A stretch of DNA of 64,000 nucleotides from the NCBI GenBank assembly GCA_003254905.1, contig QANU01021229.1:1-64000 (forward strand). Reading direction: 5' to 3'. This stretch comes from Nissolia schottii (Eukaryota; Streptophyta; Magnoliopsida; Fabales; Fabaceae). Positions 1 through 11,981 of this stretch are shown in pieces. Position 1 is the first letter of the stretch; every line of letters begins with the position of its first letter. Position numbers and translations under genes: made by a program. Below the pieces are notes generated by a model that had not been told where the DNA came from, did no database searches, and was given only the letters and a program-made list of their open reading frames with translations.

Positions 1-478
1 CCGTTGTAGCTCGCGTCTTTCTAAATCGCATCTCGCCCGAGATTGCAAAACACGTCGCGCGAGATACCCTTTTATTTTTCTCTTTCCTTCTAGGGGTCGT
101 CATAACCTTCTCATCTTGAGACATTTGGCCCCCAAATGTCACGAACTCTTTCCTTCCGATCATACATTGCCTCCGTTACGCTTCTTTGATATTCCTTACC
201 CACCCTTATTGCAGCATGCTTGACATATGCTAACTAGGCGTGGGGTCATGGAATGAAAGATGACACATCTGGCTTATCTGACTCTGGCATGATTACTGGA
301 CTTTAGACATTGCTGACTCGTCTAACTGACCCTAGACACGACAAGAGTGACATCCTATAGGCCTCATGTAACGTTACGTCTTGTACAAATGGGGCGCCTA
401 CCATTTATCCAATCGTAACTTTACTTAAGGACACTTGATCCAATTGACACTGGGAAACCTACTGCTCTAATACCACAC

Positions 479-1497
479 TGTCAAATCCCAACTTAGGAGG
501 TGATCCCACGCAAGGGACGGACTATATTTCCCTCATGGATGCTTCTGAAACCCTTTGCGTAAAAACATACACTTTAACTTTAATTAAAACAAATAAAACT
601 TTTTTTTCCGAATAAACATAAACTCTTTTACATTAAACATAAATATACACGATAAAATACGAGACCGATATGAGGAATCTGCCTGTATACAATTGGAGCA
701 CTCTAGACATGACTCGAATACAAAATAAAAATAGGACCGGGTTCAGAATTTTCTAAAATAGTTTCGTAAATATCTACTTCATAAACAAAATGATTCTAAA
801 TAAATAGTCACAAGAAAATGACTAATTAATTAAAATAGTAGCCTCATAAACAGATAAATAAGATAATCAATTCCACCTCTTAAAATTTTGTAAAACATGC
901 ATCAATAAAAAAACGCTAAAATAAATAAGTAAAAAACTTTAAAGTAAATGCGTGGTCTAAAATAAACTGTGAACAAAGTCACTCACCTTAACATTGCAGA
1001 CCGCTAGCGAGACTTAAGCTGGGAGCTCCAACCACCCTATAAGTAGGCACTTCTTTCCCACGAACAAACGGCAAGAGGGAGAAAAGAAATAAAAAGATAA
1101 CCGGAGCAAAAAGTCTAACAAAAGTGTGACCTCTAAAGCTCTGCAGTGAAATAGCAAGTTTAAATACTAACGAGATGCCTCCATATATAAGGGAAGGGGC
1201 AGACCCCCTTCTACAATTGTAGAAGATTTGAGACTAATTCCTCAAAATTTTGCAGCGAGACCACAAACCCCGCCGTTGTAGCTCGCGTCTTTCTAAATCG
1301 CATCTCGCGCGAGATTGCAAAACGCGTCGCGCGAGATGCCCTTTTATTTTTCTCTTTCCTTCTAGGGGTCGTCATAACCTTCTCATCTTGAGACATTTGG
1401 CCCCCAAATGTCACGAACTCTTTCCTTCCGATCATACATTGCCTCCGTTACGCTTCTTTGATATTCCTTACCCACCCTTATTGCAGCCTGCTTGACA
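479..1497 (-). repeat. Complete LTR, copy 1 of the tandem array
   Basis: Bounded by TGTCAA at 479 and TTGACA ending at 1497. Read on the minus strand it carries CpG-rich motifs (TCTCGCGCGAGA and relatives, about 1290-1345) upstream of a TATA-like box at 1182-1191. A perfect 9-bp inverted repeat, GACATTTGG...CCAAATGTC with a 3-bp loop, lies near 1391-1412. Confidence 0.7.
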
Positions 1498-1750
1498 TAT
1501 GCTAACTAGGCGTGGGGTCATGGAATGAAAGATGATACATCTGGCTTATTTGACTCTGGCATGATTACTGGACTTTAGCCATTGCTGACTCGTCTAACTG
1601 ACCGTAGACACGACAAGACTGACATCCTATAGGCCTCATGTAACGTTACGTCTTGTACAAATGGGGCGCCTACCATTTATCCAATCGTAACTTTACTTAA
1701 GGACACCTGATCCAATTGACACAGGGAAACCTACTGCTGTAATACCACAC

Positions 1751-2769
1751 TGTCAAATACCAACTTAGGAGGTGATCCCACACAAGGGACGAACTATATT
1801 TCCCTCATGGAGGCTTCTGAAACCCTTTGCGTAAAAACATACACTTTAACTTTAATTAAAACAAATAAAACTTTTTTTTCCGTATAAACATAAAATCTTT
1901 TACATTAAACATAAATATACACGGTAAAATACGAGACTGATATGAGGATTCTGCCTGTATACAATTGGAGCACTCTAGACATGAATCGAATACAAAATAA
2001 AAATAGGATCGGGTTCAGAATTTTCCAAAATAGTTTCGTAAATATCTACTTCATAAACAAAATGATTCTAAATAAATAATCACAAGAAAATGACTAATTA
2101 ATTAAAATAGTAGCCTCATAAACAGATAAATAAGATAATCAATTCCACCTCTTAAAATTTTGTAAAACATGCATCAATAAAAAAACGCTAAAATAAATAA
2201 GTAAAAAACTTTAAAGTAAATGCGTGGTCTAAAATAAACAGTGAACAAAGTCGCTCACCTTAACATTGCAGACCGCTAGCGAGACTTAAGCTGGGAGCTC
2301 CAACCACCCTATAAGTAGGCACTTCTTTCCCACGAACAAACGGCAAGAGGGAGAAAAGAAATAAAAAGGTAACCGGAGCAAAAAGTCTAACAAAAGTGTG
2401 ACCTCTAAAGATCTGCAGTGAAATAGCAAGTTTAAATACTAACGAGACGCCTCCATATATAAGGGAAGGGGCAGACCCCCTTCTACAATTGTAGAAGATT
2501 TGAGACTAATTCCTCAAAATTTTGCAGCGAGACCACAAACCCCGCCGTTGTAGCTCGCGTCTTTCTAAATCGCATCTCGCGCGAGATTGCAAAACGCGTC
2601 GCGCGAGATGCCCTTTTATGTTTCTCTTTCCTTCTAGGGGTCGTCATAACCTTCTCATCTTGAGACATTTGGCCCCCAAATGTCACGAACTCTTTCCTTC
2701 CGATCATACATTGCTACCGTTACGCTTCTTTGATATTCCTTACCCACCCTTATTGCAGCCTGCTTGACA
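1751..2769 (-). repeat. Complete LTR, copy 2 of the tandem array
   Basis: Same boundaries and internal layout as the LTR at 479-1497, differing at a small number of positions. The preceding 253-bp spacer (1498-1750) holds a degraded primer binding site next to its right end. Confidence 0.7.
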
Positions 2770-3388
2770 TATGCTAACTAGGCGTGGGGTCATGGAATGA
2801 AAGATGACACATCTGGCTTATCTGACTCTGGCATGATTACTGGACTTTAGACATTGCTGACTCGTCTAACTGACCCTAGACACGACAAGACTGACATCCT
2901 ATAGGCCTCATGTAACGTTACGTCTTGTACAAATGGGGCGCCTACCATTTATCCAATCGTAACTTTACTTAAGGACACTTGATCCAATTGACACAGGGAA
3001 ACCTACTGCTCTAATACCACACTGTCAAATCCCAACTTAGGAGGTGATCCCACGCAAGGGACGGACTATATTTCCCTCATGGATTCTTCTGAAACCCTTT
3101 GCGTAAAAACATACACTTTAACTATAATTAAAACAAATAAAACTTTTTTTTCCGAATAAACATAAACTCTTTTACATTAAACATAATTATACACGATAAA
3201 ATACGAGACTGATATGAGGACTCTGCCTGTATACAATTGGAGCACTCTAGACATGACTCGAATACAAAATAAAAATAGGACCGGGTTCAGAATTTTCTAA
3301 AATAGTTTCGTAAATATCTACTTCATAAACAAAATGATTCTAAATAAATAATCACAAGAAAATGACTAATTAATTAAAATAGTAGCCT

Positions 3389-3389
3389 N
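3389..3389. other. Single-N assembly join
   Basis: The tandem array breaks inside its third LTR at this N, and the sequence changes at once to an unrelated LTR fragment ending in the typical GATGTTACA-type context. The true array length and right border are therefore unknown. Confidence 0.8.
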
Positions 3390-3819
3390 CGATTATTTCT
3401 CTAAGGAAAAATCGGGATGTTACAAGTATGATATGGTCCGCTTCCGGCTTAGCCAAGAGGGCGGCCCCTCGCCACCCAAAGTGTAGGGGTGGAGTCATGT
3501 TTGCCCGGGGAACAGACAGAGAAGGCAGGTCGTACACCACTAGGGGACGACGGTCCTAAGGTGTACGAGGGAGTACTGGGACACAGGAACAGGAAGAGTT
3601 ATGATGAAAGATATGATGAACGAGATGAGAACATGCATTGAAATCCGTGCCTCATCGGCATGATGACCTATTGCATAGATACCACGAAATGTCCCGTGCC
3701 TGGCAAGCATAGTGGAAGGTTTACCGCGCAACATATGTGTGATGATCAGTTGTGTCTGTCAGCATACATGTTTATGTGGGTATGATGTAGTTAGGTAACG
3801 ACGGTTAGGAGTAGAAAGC
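3390..3819 (+). repeat. Gypsy-type LTR fragment, left part
   Basis: GC-richer sequence with no open frame. It appears to continue at 5555-6187 after the nested LTR, and that right part ends in GGGGTGTTACA like the LTR at 33225-35380. The assignment rests mainly on that shared right end, so this left part is less certain. Confidence 0.45.
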
Positions 3820-4324
3820 TGATAAGTGCCCAATTTACGCAATTTTGACCTATTCAAAAGGCACTTATTTGCTTATTTTTTAAAGAATTATCTAATCTAA
3901 ATCCCCTTATTTTGTAGGTTTATAATATATTTTGTAAAATGATGCAAGAAGATTAAATGAAGAAGAATCTCACAAAGAATGAAGAAAACGGGCAAAAGTG
4001 GAAAAGAGCCAAAAATGAAGATTACAGCAGGACCGCTCAGCGGTAAAGCAGGATCGCTCAACGCGAATAAGACAAAGGCCGATGAGCGGTGCAGCCTTGG
4101 CCGCTCAGCGGATGTACTTCGAAGCCACTTGCAAGCGGCGCATTAAATGCGCCAGCTGGAGCCAGCCTGGCATGGCGGCGCCGTTCTGAAAAGCTGTCGG
4201 AGCATTTATTACTCCGTGTGTAATCATTACGCCGCTTAGCGATGGAACAAGGCCGCTCAGCGAAACAGCCCAAACCGCTCAGCGGTAGTACCTAAACCGT
4301 TGAGCGGTGCCTCCAATTTTTGCC

Positions 4325-4333
4325 TATAAATAG
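4325..4333 (+). promoter_or_regulatory. TATA box of the solo LTR
   Basis: TATAAATAG directly follows the array of CCGCTCAGCGG-like motifs and precedes a pyrimidine-rich leader, the expected place for the LTR transcription start. Confidence 0.55.
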
Positions 4334-4903
4334 AGGGAGGCCGAGGCATTCAAGCATCCATCATCCACCCATTCCCTCCCTCACCATTTCGTCCATTTTC
4401 CACATTTCCTTAAATTAGGGTTAGGAAGAAAGTTAGGGTTTAGAAGCATTCCTTAGAGGAAGTGCTGCCGGAGTTGCCAACGGTTGTGGACCGTGGTGGA
4501 CGTGTGGAAGCATTTGACCACTCTTCTCAACCTACCATTGCTCTAAACCCTGTAAGTTTGTAATCTATCCATGACAATGGATAGCTAACTTCATTATTGT
4601 TGGGATTTGATGTTCTTTATTTCTTAATGTATCCATTGTAACTTATGATTATGATTTTATGATGTCCTATGATTTTAATGATTGATCTCATGCTTAATGC
4701 TAGCTTTTGTTAGTACTTTGATTCTTGATTTGAGACTTGCTTGTATGAAAGAGAGTTATGCTAGTTAAGTTATAACCAAGTTAAGAAAAACAGTGCTATG
4801 CTAAGCTTGATTCTATGCTTAAACATTGTGAACGAAAGTTACAATTATTTGAGCCTGACCTAGATCAATTCATTTAGTTCTTAATTGCCATAACTGGAAT
4901 CAA

Positions 4904-5160
4904 GAACTAATCGCTTTAACACCTGCGTTAATGACGAGGTACTTTGTTAAGTTTGTGCAAGACATTGACAACTTAATAAAGGAACTCGTGATCTTAACAT
5001 GCTTGAGAAAGATGGTTCAGTTAAGAACTAGTGNCTAATCGCTTTAACACCCGCGTTAACGACGAGGTACTTTGTTAAGTTTGTGCAAGACATTGACAAC
5101 TTAATAAAGGAACTCGTGATCTTAACATGCTTGAGAAAGATGGTTCAGTTAAGAACTAGT
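4904..5160 (+). repeat. Direct duplication of about 130 bp flanking an N
   Basis: The sequence from AAGAACTA (about 4903) to AGAACTAGTG (5033) is repeated almost exactly after the N at 5034, up to about 5161. The only clear differences are C/T changes such as CACCTGCG versus CACCCGCG. This looks like two overlapping contig ends that were not merged. Confidence 0.7.
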
Positions 5161-5554
5161 GGCGATAAAATCAACAGACTCATAGGTCATATTTATTAAG
5201 TTAATGGTTGCATTGAGAAATATTGTCACTAAAATCCCAACAACTTTCTTTACCTGCCTAAACTTAATTCCAATATTGTTTTATATCTTTACTTTATCTG
5301 CAACTATTTGTCATTAATTTACTCATCAAAAACCAAATCACTTTCCATAGCTTAAAATAGCTCAACTCAAAGATAATTGTTTTAAACACAATCCCTGTGG
5401 ATACGATTATACCCGACTGTACTGCAATTGGATTCCTCGTGAATCTGAAAGTTGTAAGAAGGATATATTAAATTAACGAGAGTGCAAACCCATTGCAAAA
5501 AGCTTTCATCAAAAACGCGAGAACCTAGATAACAAATACTAATTCCCCTTATCA

Positions 5555-6187
5555 CATAGTAACATAGATAAAGTTGTTCAGGATTCTAGGCTCAGATAAT
5601 AATCAGTAGGATCTTAGTATGCATGATCACTTAGAGATCTCCTGAGCGGCCATGAGTATACCCGAGTAAATGAACAGTAGATAGTGCTAACGAACCCCAC
5701 TGAGTACCAAGCGTTCTCACACCCACCCACTCGGTTTTGGATCCAGGTGTGCAGAGCGATTGGACGGACAGCAGATGGAAGTCAAGGCCCAGGGATGACA
5801 GTGACATTTGGATGGCATATGTTTTGTATTATGACTAATGACTTGTATATGTTTTGTGTACATATGTATTATTATGACGATGTGTACTTATGTTGGACCT
5901 TGGTTGTATTTATATATATATATACATGCACATATACTCTTTATGTTCTGCTTCAGTAACCCCTAACTTATAGCGACCATTGATATATGTTCTCTAAACC
6001 ACGCACGGCTCTTAGTTTACAAACTGAGACTGTAAAAGAAAGAGTTTTCAAATTGGTCCATATTTTCATATACAAGGTATTTGTAAAGGTAAGAATACGG
6101 GCTAAATGTAACTCGACACAATGAATAACAACCCTATGAGCGTTGCTTGCTACCATGGAAGTAGGCAGTTAGCAGGGGTGTTACACG
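5555..6187 (+). repeat. Gypsy-type LTR fragment, right part
   Basis: Ends GCAGTTAGCAGGGGTGTTACA. The last 200 bases share a clear series of blocks (AAATTGGTCCATATTTT, then GCAG(T/C)TA(G/A)C...GGGTGTTACA) with the end of the solo LTR at 33225-35380. A short (TA)n tract lies near 5912-5924. Confidence 0.55.
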
Positions 6188-7203
6188 CCGCGCCTCGCCT
6201 CGCACTCGTCGTCCCTTGGTAAGAATGTTCTGAATGTTCTAAATCTTTTCTTTCATTTTTGCTAGAATGTTCTAGGTCTTTTATTTCATTTTTAGGATTT
6301 TGCATTGTATGTATTGGTAAAATTAATGCAGTAAATTGTCCTTGGCTAAGTTGTAATTGGGGGGTCGGCAATGGTGGATCTAGTCTTCAACGTATGGCAT
6401 GCGTTTCTGTGATTCTGTTTTCTATTGTAGGTGTGATATTTCTATCCTTGGGATACTCTTGAAGAATTTGTTACTTGCACTGTGTAGCCCCCTGATGAAT
6501 GAATTTCATAATGTTGCTGTGATACCAAGTGTGTGGAATAGTCTGATAACATCGTTGGACCTAATCTGTTAATGGTTATTTAATGTCATCATAGGAATTG
6601 GATTATGTTGTTGGTTGTAACGGAGATATCAGATCATAGACTATTGATGTGTCGATGAATGATGACAGCAGGGTAGAACAGATCACCCTGGATTCCCATT
6701 TGCTGCAATATGATTTAATAACAGTTTGTTGCATAGGCCTTTTCACTTGTATGCAGAAAACAATGTGCCATCAAGTCTCCTTAGTATTCAGAACACAGTA
6801 TTGCAAATTCATTTTCATGTAGCAAGCATGTGAATCCAAAATTCTAATTACCCATTATTAGTATATCTCTAGATGTACAAGTTTCTGCTTCTGTTTCTAT
6901 TCCATCTGTTATGTTGTTTCTGTTTCTGCTTCTGCTTCTGCTTCTACTGTTTCTGCTTCTGCTGTTACTGCTTCTGTTTCAATTCCTTCAGTTTTTGCTG
7001 TTTCTGTTTTTGCTGTTTTTGTTTCTGTTGTTTCTGATTTTTTTAAAAATTTATTTTGGCTCGGTTTGGCCCAAGTTTTTACTCGGCCCGAATATGATCG
7101 GGCCTAGGGTCGGGTCCGGGTCCTAAAAATTGACCCGGTCAAAATATAGGGCCGGGTTCGGGTCTAGGCCAACCCGGCCCAGCCCGGCCCATGAACACCC
7201 CTA
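6188..7203. repeat. Low-complexity TTCTGY tract and GGGCCGGGT-rich hAT-like end
   Basis: 6900-7040 is an imperfect hexamer repeat of TTCTGC/TTCTGT, which yields a leucine/phenylalanine-only open frame that is not a gene. 7075-7203 is rich in CGGGCC and ends ATGAACACCCCTA, the reverse complement of the TAGGGGTGTTCAT terminus of the hAT-like MITE at 17804. No partner end or 8-bp duplication (GTCAGAGG expected) was found, so it is a fragment. 6188-6900 holds nothing I recognise. Confidence 0.5.
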
Positions 7204-8487
7204 GTCAGAGGCATACCCAGAAATTGAGAACACAAAGAGCTTGCCCAGGTTTAGCAACAAGCCAAGATCCTGCCACATAATGCAACCCAAGCAGCGGCGA
7301 ATAAGCGGACATGTGTGGGTGTCCGACGAAGGACATTAAATAGGGATTCTGGTGGTTCAAGTCGAGGCAATGACGGCAGCACTGCGACCAGCGGTAACAC
7401 GTCAGCTACGTTCCACCGACGGCGTCAGAACGACGACATCGAAGGAGACCTTCGCGCGGCAGCTCGCTGGGTGGTCGCAGCTTCGTCTCCCCTTTCAGTG
7501 GCTGTCACATGGAAGTGTTGGTGTGGAGGGGAAGTTTGGTTAGAAATTCTATCTTTTTTTAATTTTTGTGTCGTCTATATAATTTTTTAATAGTTGCTTT
7601 TTGTTGTTGTGCAGTGTTTATATTGTTCCTGTTTGTCTACAAAAATTTTATTAATCAAAATATTTTCTACTAATGACAGCATAAAATTTTGTCATTAAAC
7701 CTTATATTTCAAAATAAAAATTATTTTATATTATTTGTATATTTAATTGCTATGCACTGTCTTGAAAAATTGTACACTATCATGTTAAAGAATCTCATTT
7801 TAATTAATTCAAATCCCGAAAATTGAACTAGATGATCAAGGCATGTTTAGTGAAACAAATTGTTAAAATTGATTTCATTTACAAATGAAATATTACTAAA
7901 TTAGTTTAATTTCATTTGATAACCTTTTAAATGTGGTAGTATATGATTGGACGAAATTGTTAATGGATTCTAATTAAATCCATTAAATATTGTGTTGGGT
8001 TGTTTTACAAACTAAGGAATGATTTCATTTATAAATACTACGGGATTTGCTTTTAAGTTCAAACTAAATTCAATTTGAATCAAATCATATTTTTAATTAA
8101 GTCAAATATTTTTTTAATTTATTCTAAACATAGTAATTAGTATTCAAATCAATTTATAATCTAAAATAAATATTTAAATTATTTAGATATAATTTATTTA
8201 AATCTCAAACACGATGTGCAGTTCGTAAATCAATTCAAATTAAGGGTGCATTTGTTAAGAGACCGATTTTAGAATAAAAAGCAATAATAGAAGCAAAAGC
8301 AGAAGCAGATGTATTAACTGATTTTGGTTTTAGATGAAATTATAGAAGTACTTATTTTTAAAATTATAAGTTGTTAAATTGTTTGGATGTTACAAATAAA
8401 AAATTAATTTTTTTATAAAGTTATAATTAAAGTTATAAAAACTAACTTATACAAAATTATTTTTTCTCCACTGTGAACAAAATAAAA

Positions 8488-8530
<43 letters not shown>

Positions 8531-8790
8531 TTAAAATAAATTTAGTTACACTTATACTTGATAAAGTAAAAGTATATCAATTAAAAGAAAACCAACAAAA
8601 AGCATTATGAATAGTTGAATACAATAACATGTAGGGGCATATTTTAGAATGGTTAATTTTCACATCATATGTTTTTCTTAAATAGTAACTCCTATTCATA
8701 ATGAATAATGGAATTAGTCAACATTATCATAATTTTCCCATTAGATTAATTTCATTTATATCATTCATTATTTATTAACACAGTTATGTA
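7204..8790. other. AT-rich spacer with a (TA)n microsatellite
   Basis: No gene seen. A (TA)n tract of about 36 bases lies near 8488-8527. The short open frames at 7315-7590 have no recognisable domain and no splice context. Confidence 0.5.
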
Positions 8791-8821
8791 CTCCGTGCAA
8801 GGGCACGAGATCATATTCTAA
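8791..8821 (+). mobile_element. Helitron-like 3' terminus, degenerate
   Basis: A short hairpin (CGTGC, loop AAGG, GCACG; 8794-8807) is followed 10 nt later by CTAA and then T. This matches the Helitron layout of hairpin, short spacer and CTRR inserted before T. The 5' end was not identified. Confidence 0.4.
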
Positions 8822-8829
8822 TGGGCAGG

Positions 8830-8862
<33 letters not shown>
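8830..8862. repeat. (ATT)n microsatellite
   Basis: About ten uninterrupted ATT units. Confidence 0.9.
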
Positions 8863-10795
8863 TACTATAGAGTTTTACATTTTTCTAAAATGTGATTATG
8901 AGTTTTTATTTTATGGATCCAAGAATTAAAGGAGCCTAATACTCTCCAGGAGTCTTTCTTAATATGAAAAAAAAAAAAAACAAGGAGTCTCTCTTCATGT
9001 AATTAGATCATTATTATATAGTTGGGTCATGCATCATAACTAGAATTTTTTATTTTAGATATATGTTTTTTATAATTCAAATATATTTAACTTTTTGATT
9101 ATTGACTTTGGGGATGAAGTAACTTTAAATTCCCAACTGTCCCACCCTTAATAATAGATGTTGTCCCTTGATAATAGATGTTTAAAATTTAAATTATTTA
9201 ATCATACAGATGATATAGATAATTAATCATAACATATATTTATTTATGTGTATATTATATTCTTTCCCACGTATAATCATTTTATTTTTGTCATATATTA
9301 TATAATTTAGTCTAAACAAAATAATTAAATTGCCTTTTTCTAACTTTTAATAAAAAATATTAAAATCAAATCAAATATTATTTTATGAAATTCGAAGATG
9401 TGGTTGGGAGAAAAGGGTTCATTATTCATTGACCAAATATTAGGAGTTCAATCCCTAGCTTTAGGTATATAGTACCCTTAAATTCTTGGGGTCAGTTGTC
9501 TCACTATTAAAGGTGCCTACAAGCCAGTATGTAATTAGTTACTAGACCCGTACCCATGGATACCTGATCGTGTACCAACAAAGTATTATTTTATGGTGGG
9601 ACAGTATGTAAAATTATATTTTATTTAGGGTAATTTTGAACATAATATTTAATTTAAAATTTAATTCAATTTAAATTAAATAATTAAAAAAGTCTCCATA
9701 AAATTAAAAAAAAAAAAGTTATGGTAAGTTTAGTTAAACAACTTATTTAAGTCTCCATATTTAAATAAAGTGGACAAACCAGTCTCCTTAATAAGAGAAA
9801 TACTTGAATGTTGATGGAGCGCATTTAATGTGTGTTCATGCCGAGATGTTGTCTACGCCACAGATGACAAGGACAATTGATTTCCATTTAGGATAAGGCC
9901 ATGTTCAACAATGGCTGTTATCGATGAAGAGTTTCAAGATATAATAAAATTCTACCAACTTAGAGAGAAATATGTGATAGAGTTATATTGGTAGGGGAAT
10001 TTTACATAGTTCCTAAAGATGAAATGCAATACAACATACAATATAGAAGAGAAGTATCTAAGAACATGGCTTTCATCTTACCCTTTTACATTTATCAACA
10101 TTTAAATAACTTCTACCACACTCACATACTTGATCAAAACATTCCCAATCTTCCACACGAGGAACAAAACAATGAGCAACATCCTAACGTTCAACAATGA
10201 GATGATCCACCCAATGTTGAATTTCAGCAACAACTTGATAGGTAACATGGCTTGACTTAAGCAGCTTTTGCACAATAATTTAATGACCTTATAAATAAAA
10301 CTTATTTATATTATGGATTATTAAATGTAGGGAGATCTCTGACACAGGATCTACAAACAGATAAAGTCATCAAGGTTATTTTATTTTTATTGACCGTAAC
10401 ACTTTATCAATAATTGTTGGTAAATATATTTAGTTACAGTTTAAGAAAATAATATTTATGTTTTTTTTTATTCAGTTCATATCAGGCTTGCGGGTGTGAG
10501 AAGTCTTAACATAAGGATGTTTTGCTACAATGAGGATGGCAAGTCATTTTGGTAGAATATTAGAAAATGCATGAATTGTTGTTTGTTATAACTTTTGAAT
10601 ATATAACTTATGTTTATCCATCTGGTATTATAATAGTAAGTTTGTACATTAATACTTCAATATATATGCTTTATTAGTCAATAGAATTGTCATTTTAAAC
10701 CAGTTGTAATATATTCATTTTTGATAACAAGTATCTTATCCTACTATTATTATGATTATTAACAAATAGTATACACCGCATCTTCATTTATTAAC
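8863..10795. other. AT-rich stretch, possibly Helitron interior
   Basis: No recognisable gene. A 70-codon open frame at 9988-10200 has no known domain. The stretch ends in a convincing Helitron 3' hairpin, so part of it may be the body of a non-autonomous Helitron. I could not place a 5' TC end. Confidence 0.3.
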
Positions 10796-10811
10796 ATGTT
10801 TTATATATCTG

Positions 10812-10839
10812 CCGCGCATCGCGCGGGTATAAAATCTAG
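10812..10839 (+). mobile_element. Helitron 3' terminus
   Basis: A perfect 6-bp GC-only stem, CCGCGC...GCGCGG with loop ATC, is followed by an AT-rich spacer and CTAG at 10836-10839, then T. Helitrons insert between A and T and end in hairpin plus CTRR, so this is a textbook right end on the + strand. No Rep/helicase coding was seen upstream, so the element would be non-autonomous. Confidence 0.65.
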
Positions 10840-11980
10840 TGATATGTGGAATGTGGCTTGTGAGTGGGGGAGAGAAGCAAATACATATTTGATGCATAGA
10901 ATCAATGATTAACAAAGTTTTGTAAGGTTAATTACTTATCCAAACTTTTAAAAAAAACATTTAATATAATTTGTACAGAACAAAAACAGTTATTGTTAGA
11001 ATCCTCTTTATATTATAGTATAATATATTTAAATGGCTCGACTATAAATATAGTTTGTGATAAGATTGTTGTAACATCATTTAATACATGTAGCATAGAC
11101 CTCACTTATTGAGATAAGGCTTATTTGTCATGGAACTTAGTTATGAAGTATCATGCTACAAGATATCTACAAAACTTATAAAAGTTTAACCACTTTTGCC
11201 ACACAAAAAATATCAATAAAAAGAGAATTCACATGCCACAATGAATCAGTAGTTGAAGTCATTCTTCTATTCTTATGAGCCTAATATTTCACACTAGAAA
11301 AAATTAGATTTTCTTTTTTTTTTTGGAATACCGAATAAGTTCTTGAGATTAAGGTAAAGCACCTAACCTTGATCAATTGTACTAAGTAACTAAGAAATGA
11401 TACAAAATCTTTCAAAACAAAGAAGCCAGACATAATGACGGTAAATATTGAGGGAAGCATTAAATAAACTAGATACAGACCCGAACAATGCGAGAGTACT
11501 ATAAGTTATTAAAAAAACGTGTTTATATATGTTTGTATATATATTTGTTAATTTATTATGATATATTAGTTGTTTTATTTGAAGCATCTAAATTTTGATT
11601 AATTTGTAAGTATTTTAATTTTTATTATTTTTAATAAAATGATGTTTTTTGAATATAAAAGTATAAAGATAAGAGTATGCATATATTTCAACATACAGTG
11701 AGTTGAATGAGTTTTATTTTTATTGCAATATAATAAAATTTTATTGAAACCATCCTAGTTGATGAACATAGGTACACCAAATTAAAAGAAATCCACAAGA
11801 GCAAGTGAGTATAATAGATGTTAAAAGCGCCCATAACCAAAACATACAAACGAAAAAGCAAATCAAAACAAAAAGCACCAACCAATGGTTTATTGAGATT
11901 AAACAATACAAGATCTTCATATAAGTAGAAATAAGGCCGAATATATGGAATGTAGGTTTAGTAAGAGGCGTAAACATAGA
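10840..11980. other. AT-rich spacer
   Basis: Nothing recognised. The hydrophobic minus-strand frames near 11390-11977 are AT-driven and have no domain. Confidence 0.4.
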
Positions 11981-11981
11981 G

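Larger units (their letters stand above)
1..3388 (-). repeat. Tandem LTR array, 1272-bp period, of a minus-strand LTR retrotransposon
   Basis: The same 1272-bp unit recurs nearly identically (for example positions 1, 1273 and 2545 start alike), with only scattered base changes. Each unit divides into a 1019-bp LTR (partial 1-225; full 479-1497 and 1751-2769; partial from 3023) bounded by TGTCAA and TTGACA, and a 253-bp spacer. Read on the minus strand, the spacer begins 3 nt after the LTR end with TGGTATTAGAGC (467-478 area), one mismatch from the usual initiator-Met tRNA primer binding site. No polypurine tract is visible where the spacer meets the next LTR. A minus-strand TATA-like stretch lies at 1182-1191. 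The short minus-strand open frames inside the units are probably not genes. The array stops at the N at 3389. Confidence 0.8.
3820..5554 (+). mobile_element. Solo LTR (TGATAAG...CTTATCA), Athila/Tat-like layout
   Basis: Starts TGATAAGTGCCC and ends CCCCTTATCA, giving 7-bp inverted ends with TG/CA borders. It has a CpG-rich motif array (CCGCTCAGCGG variants, 4024-4312), then a TATA box TATAAATAG at 4325-4333, then an AT-rich R/U5 region. I found no matching 5-bp target duplication (AAAGC versus CATAG). A segment of about 130 bp is duplicated around the N at 5034, so the real LTR is probably about 130 bp shorter than drawn. No internal coding region is present. Confidence 0.65.

Noticed and set aside
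1211-2767. Repeated open frames of 74 and 81 codons in the tandem units
   Set aside because: They lie across the LTR and its promoter region, occur on both strands, match no family and repeat only because the unit repeats.
6911-7126. Leu/Phe-only open frame
   Set aside because: Translation of an imperfect TTCTGY repeat.
9400-9500. Possible SINE with a B-box-like GAGTTCAATCCC
   Set aside because: No convincing A box at the right distance and no target duplication or tail.
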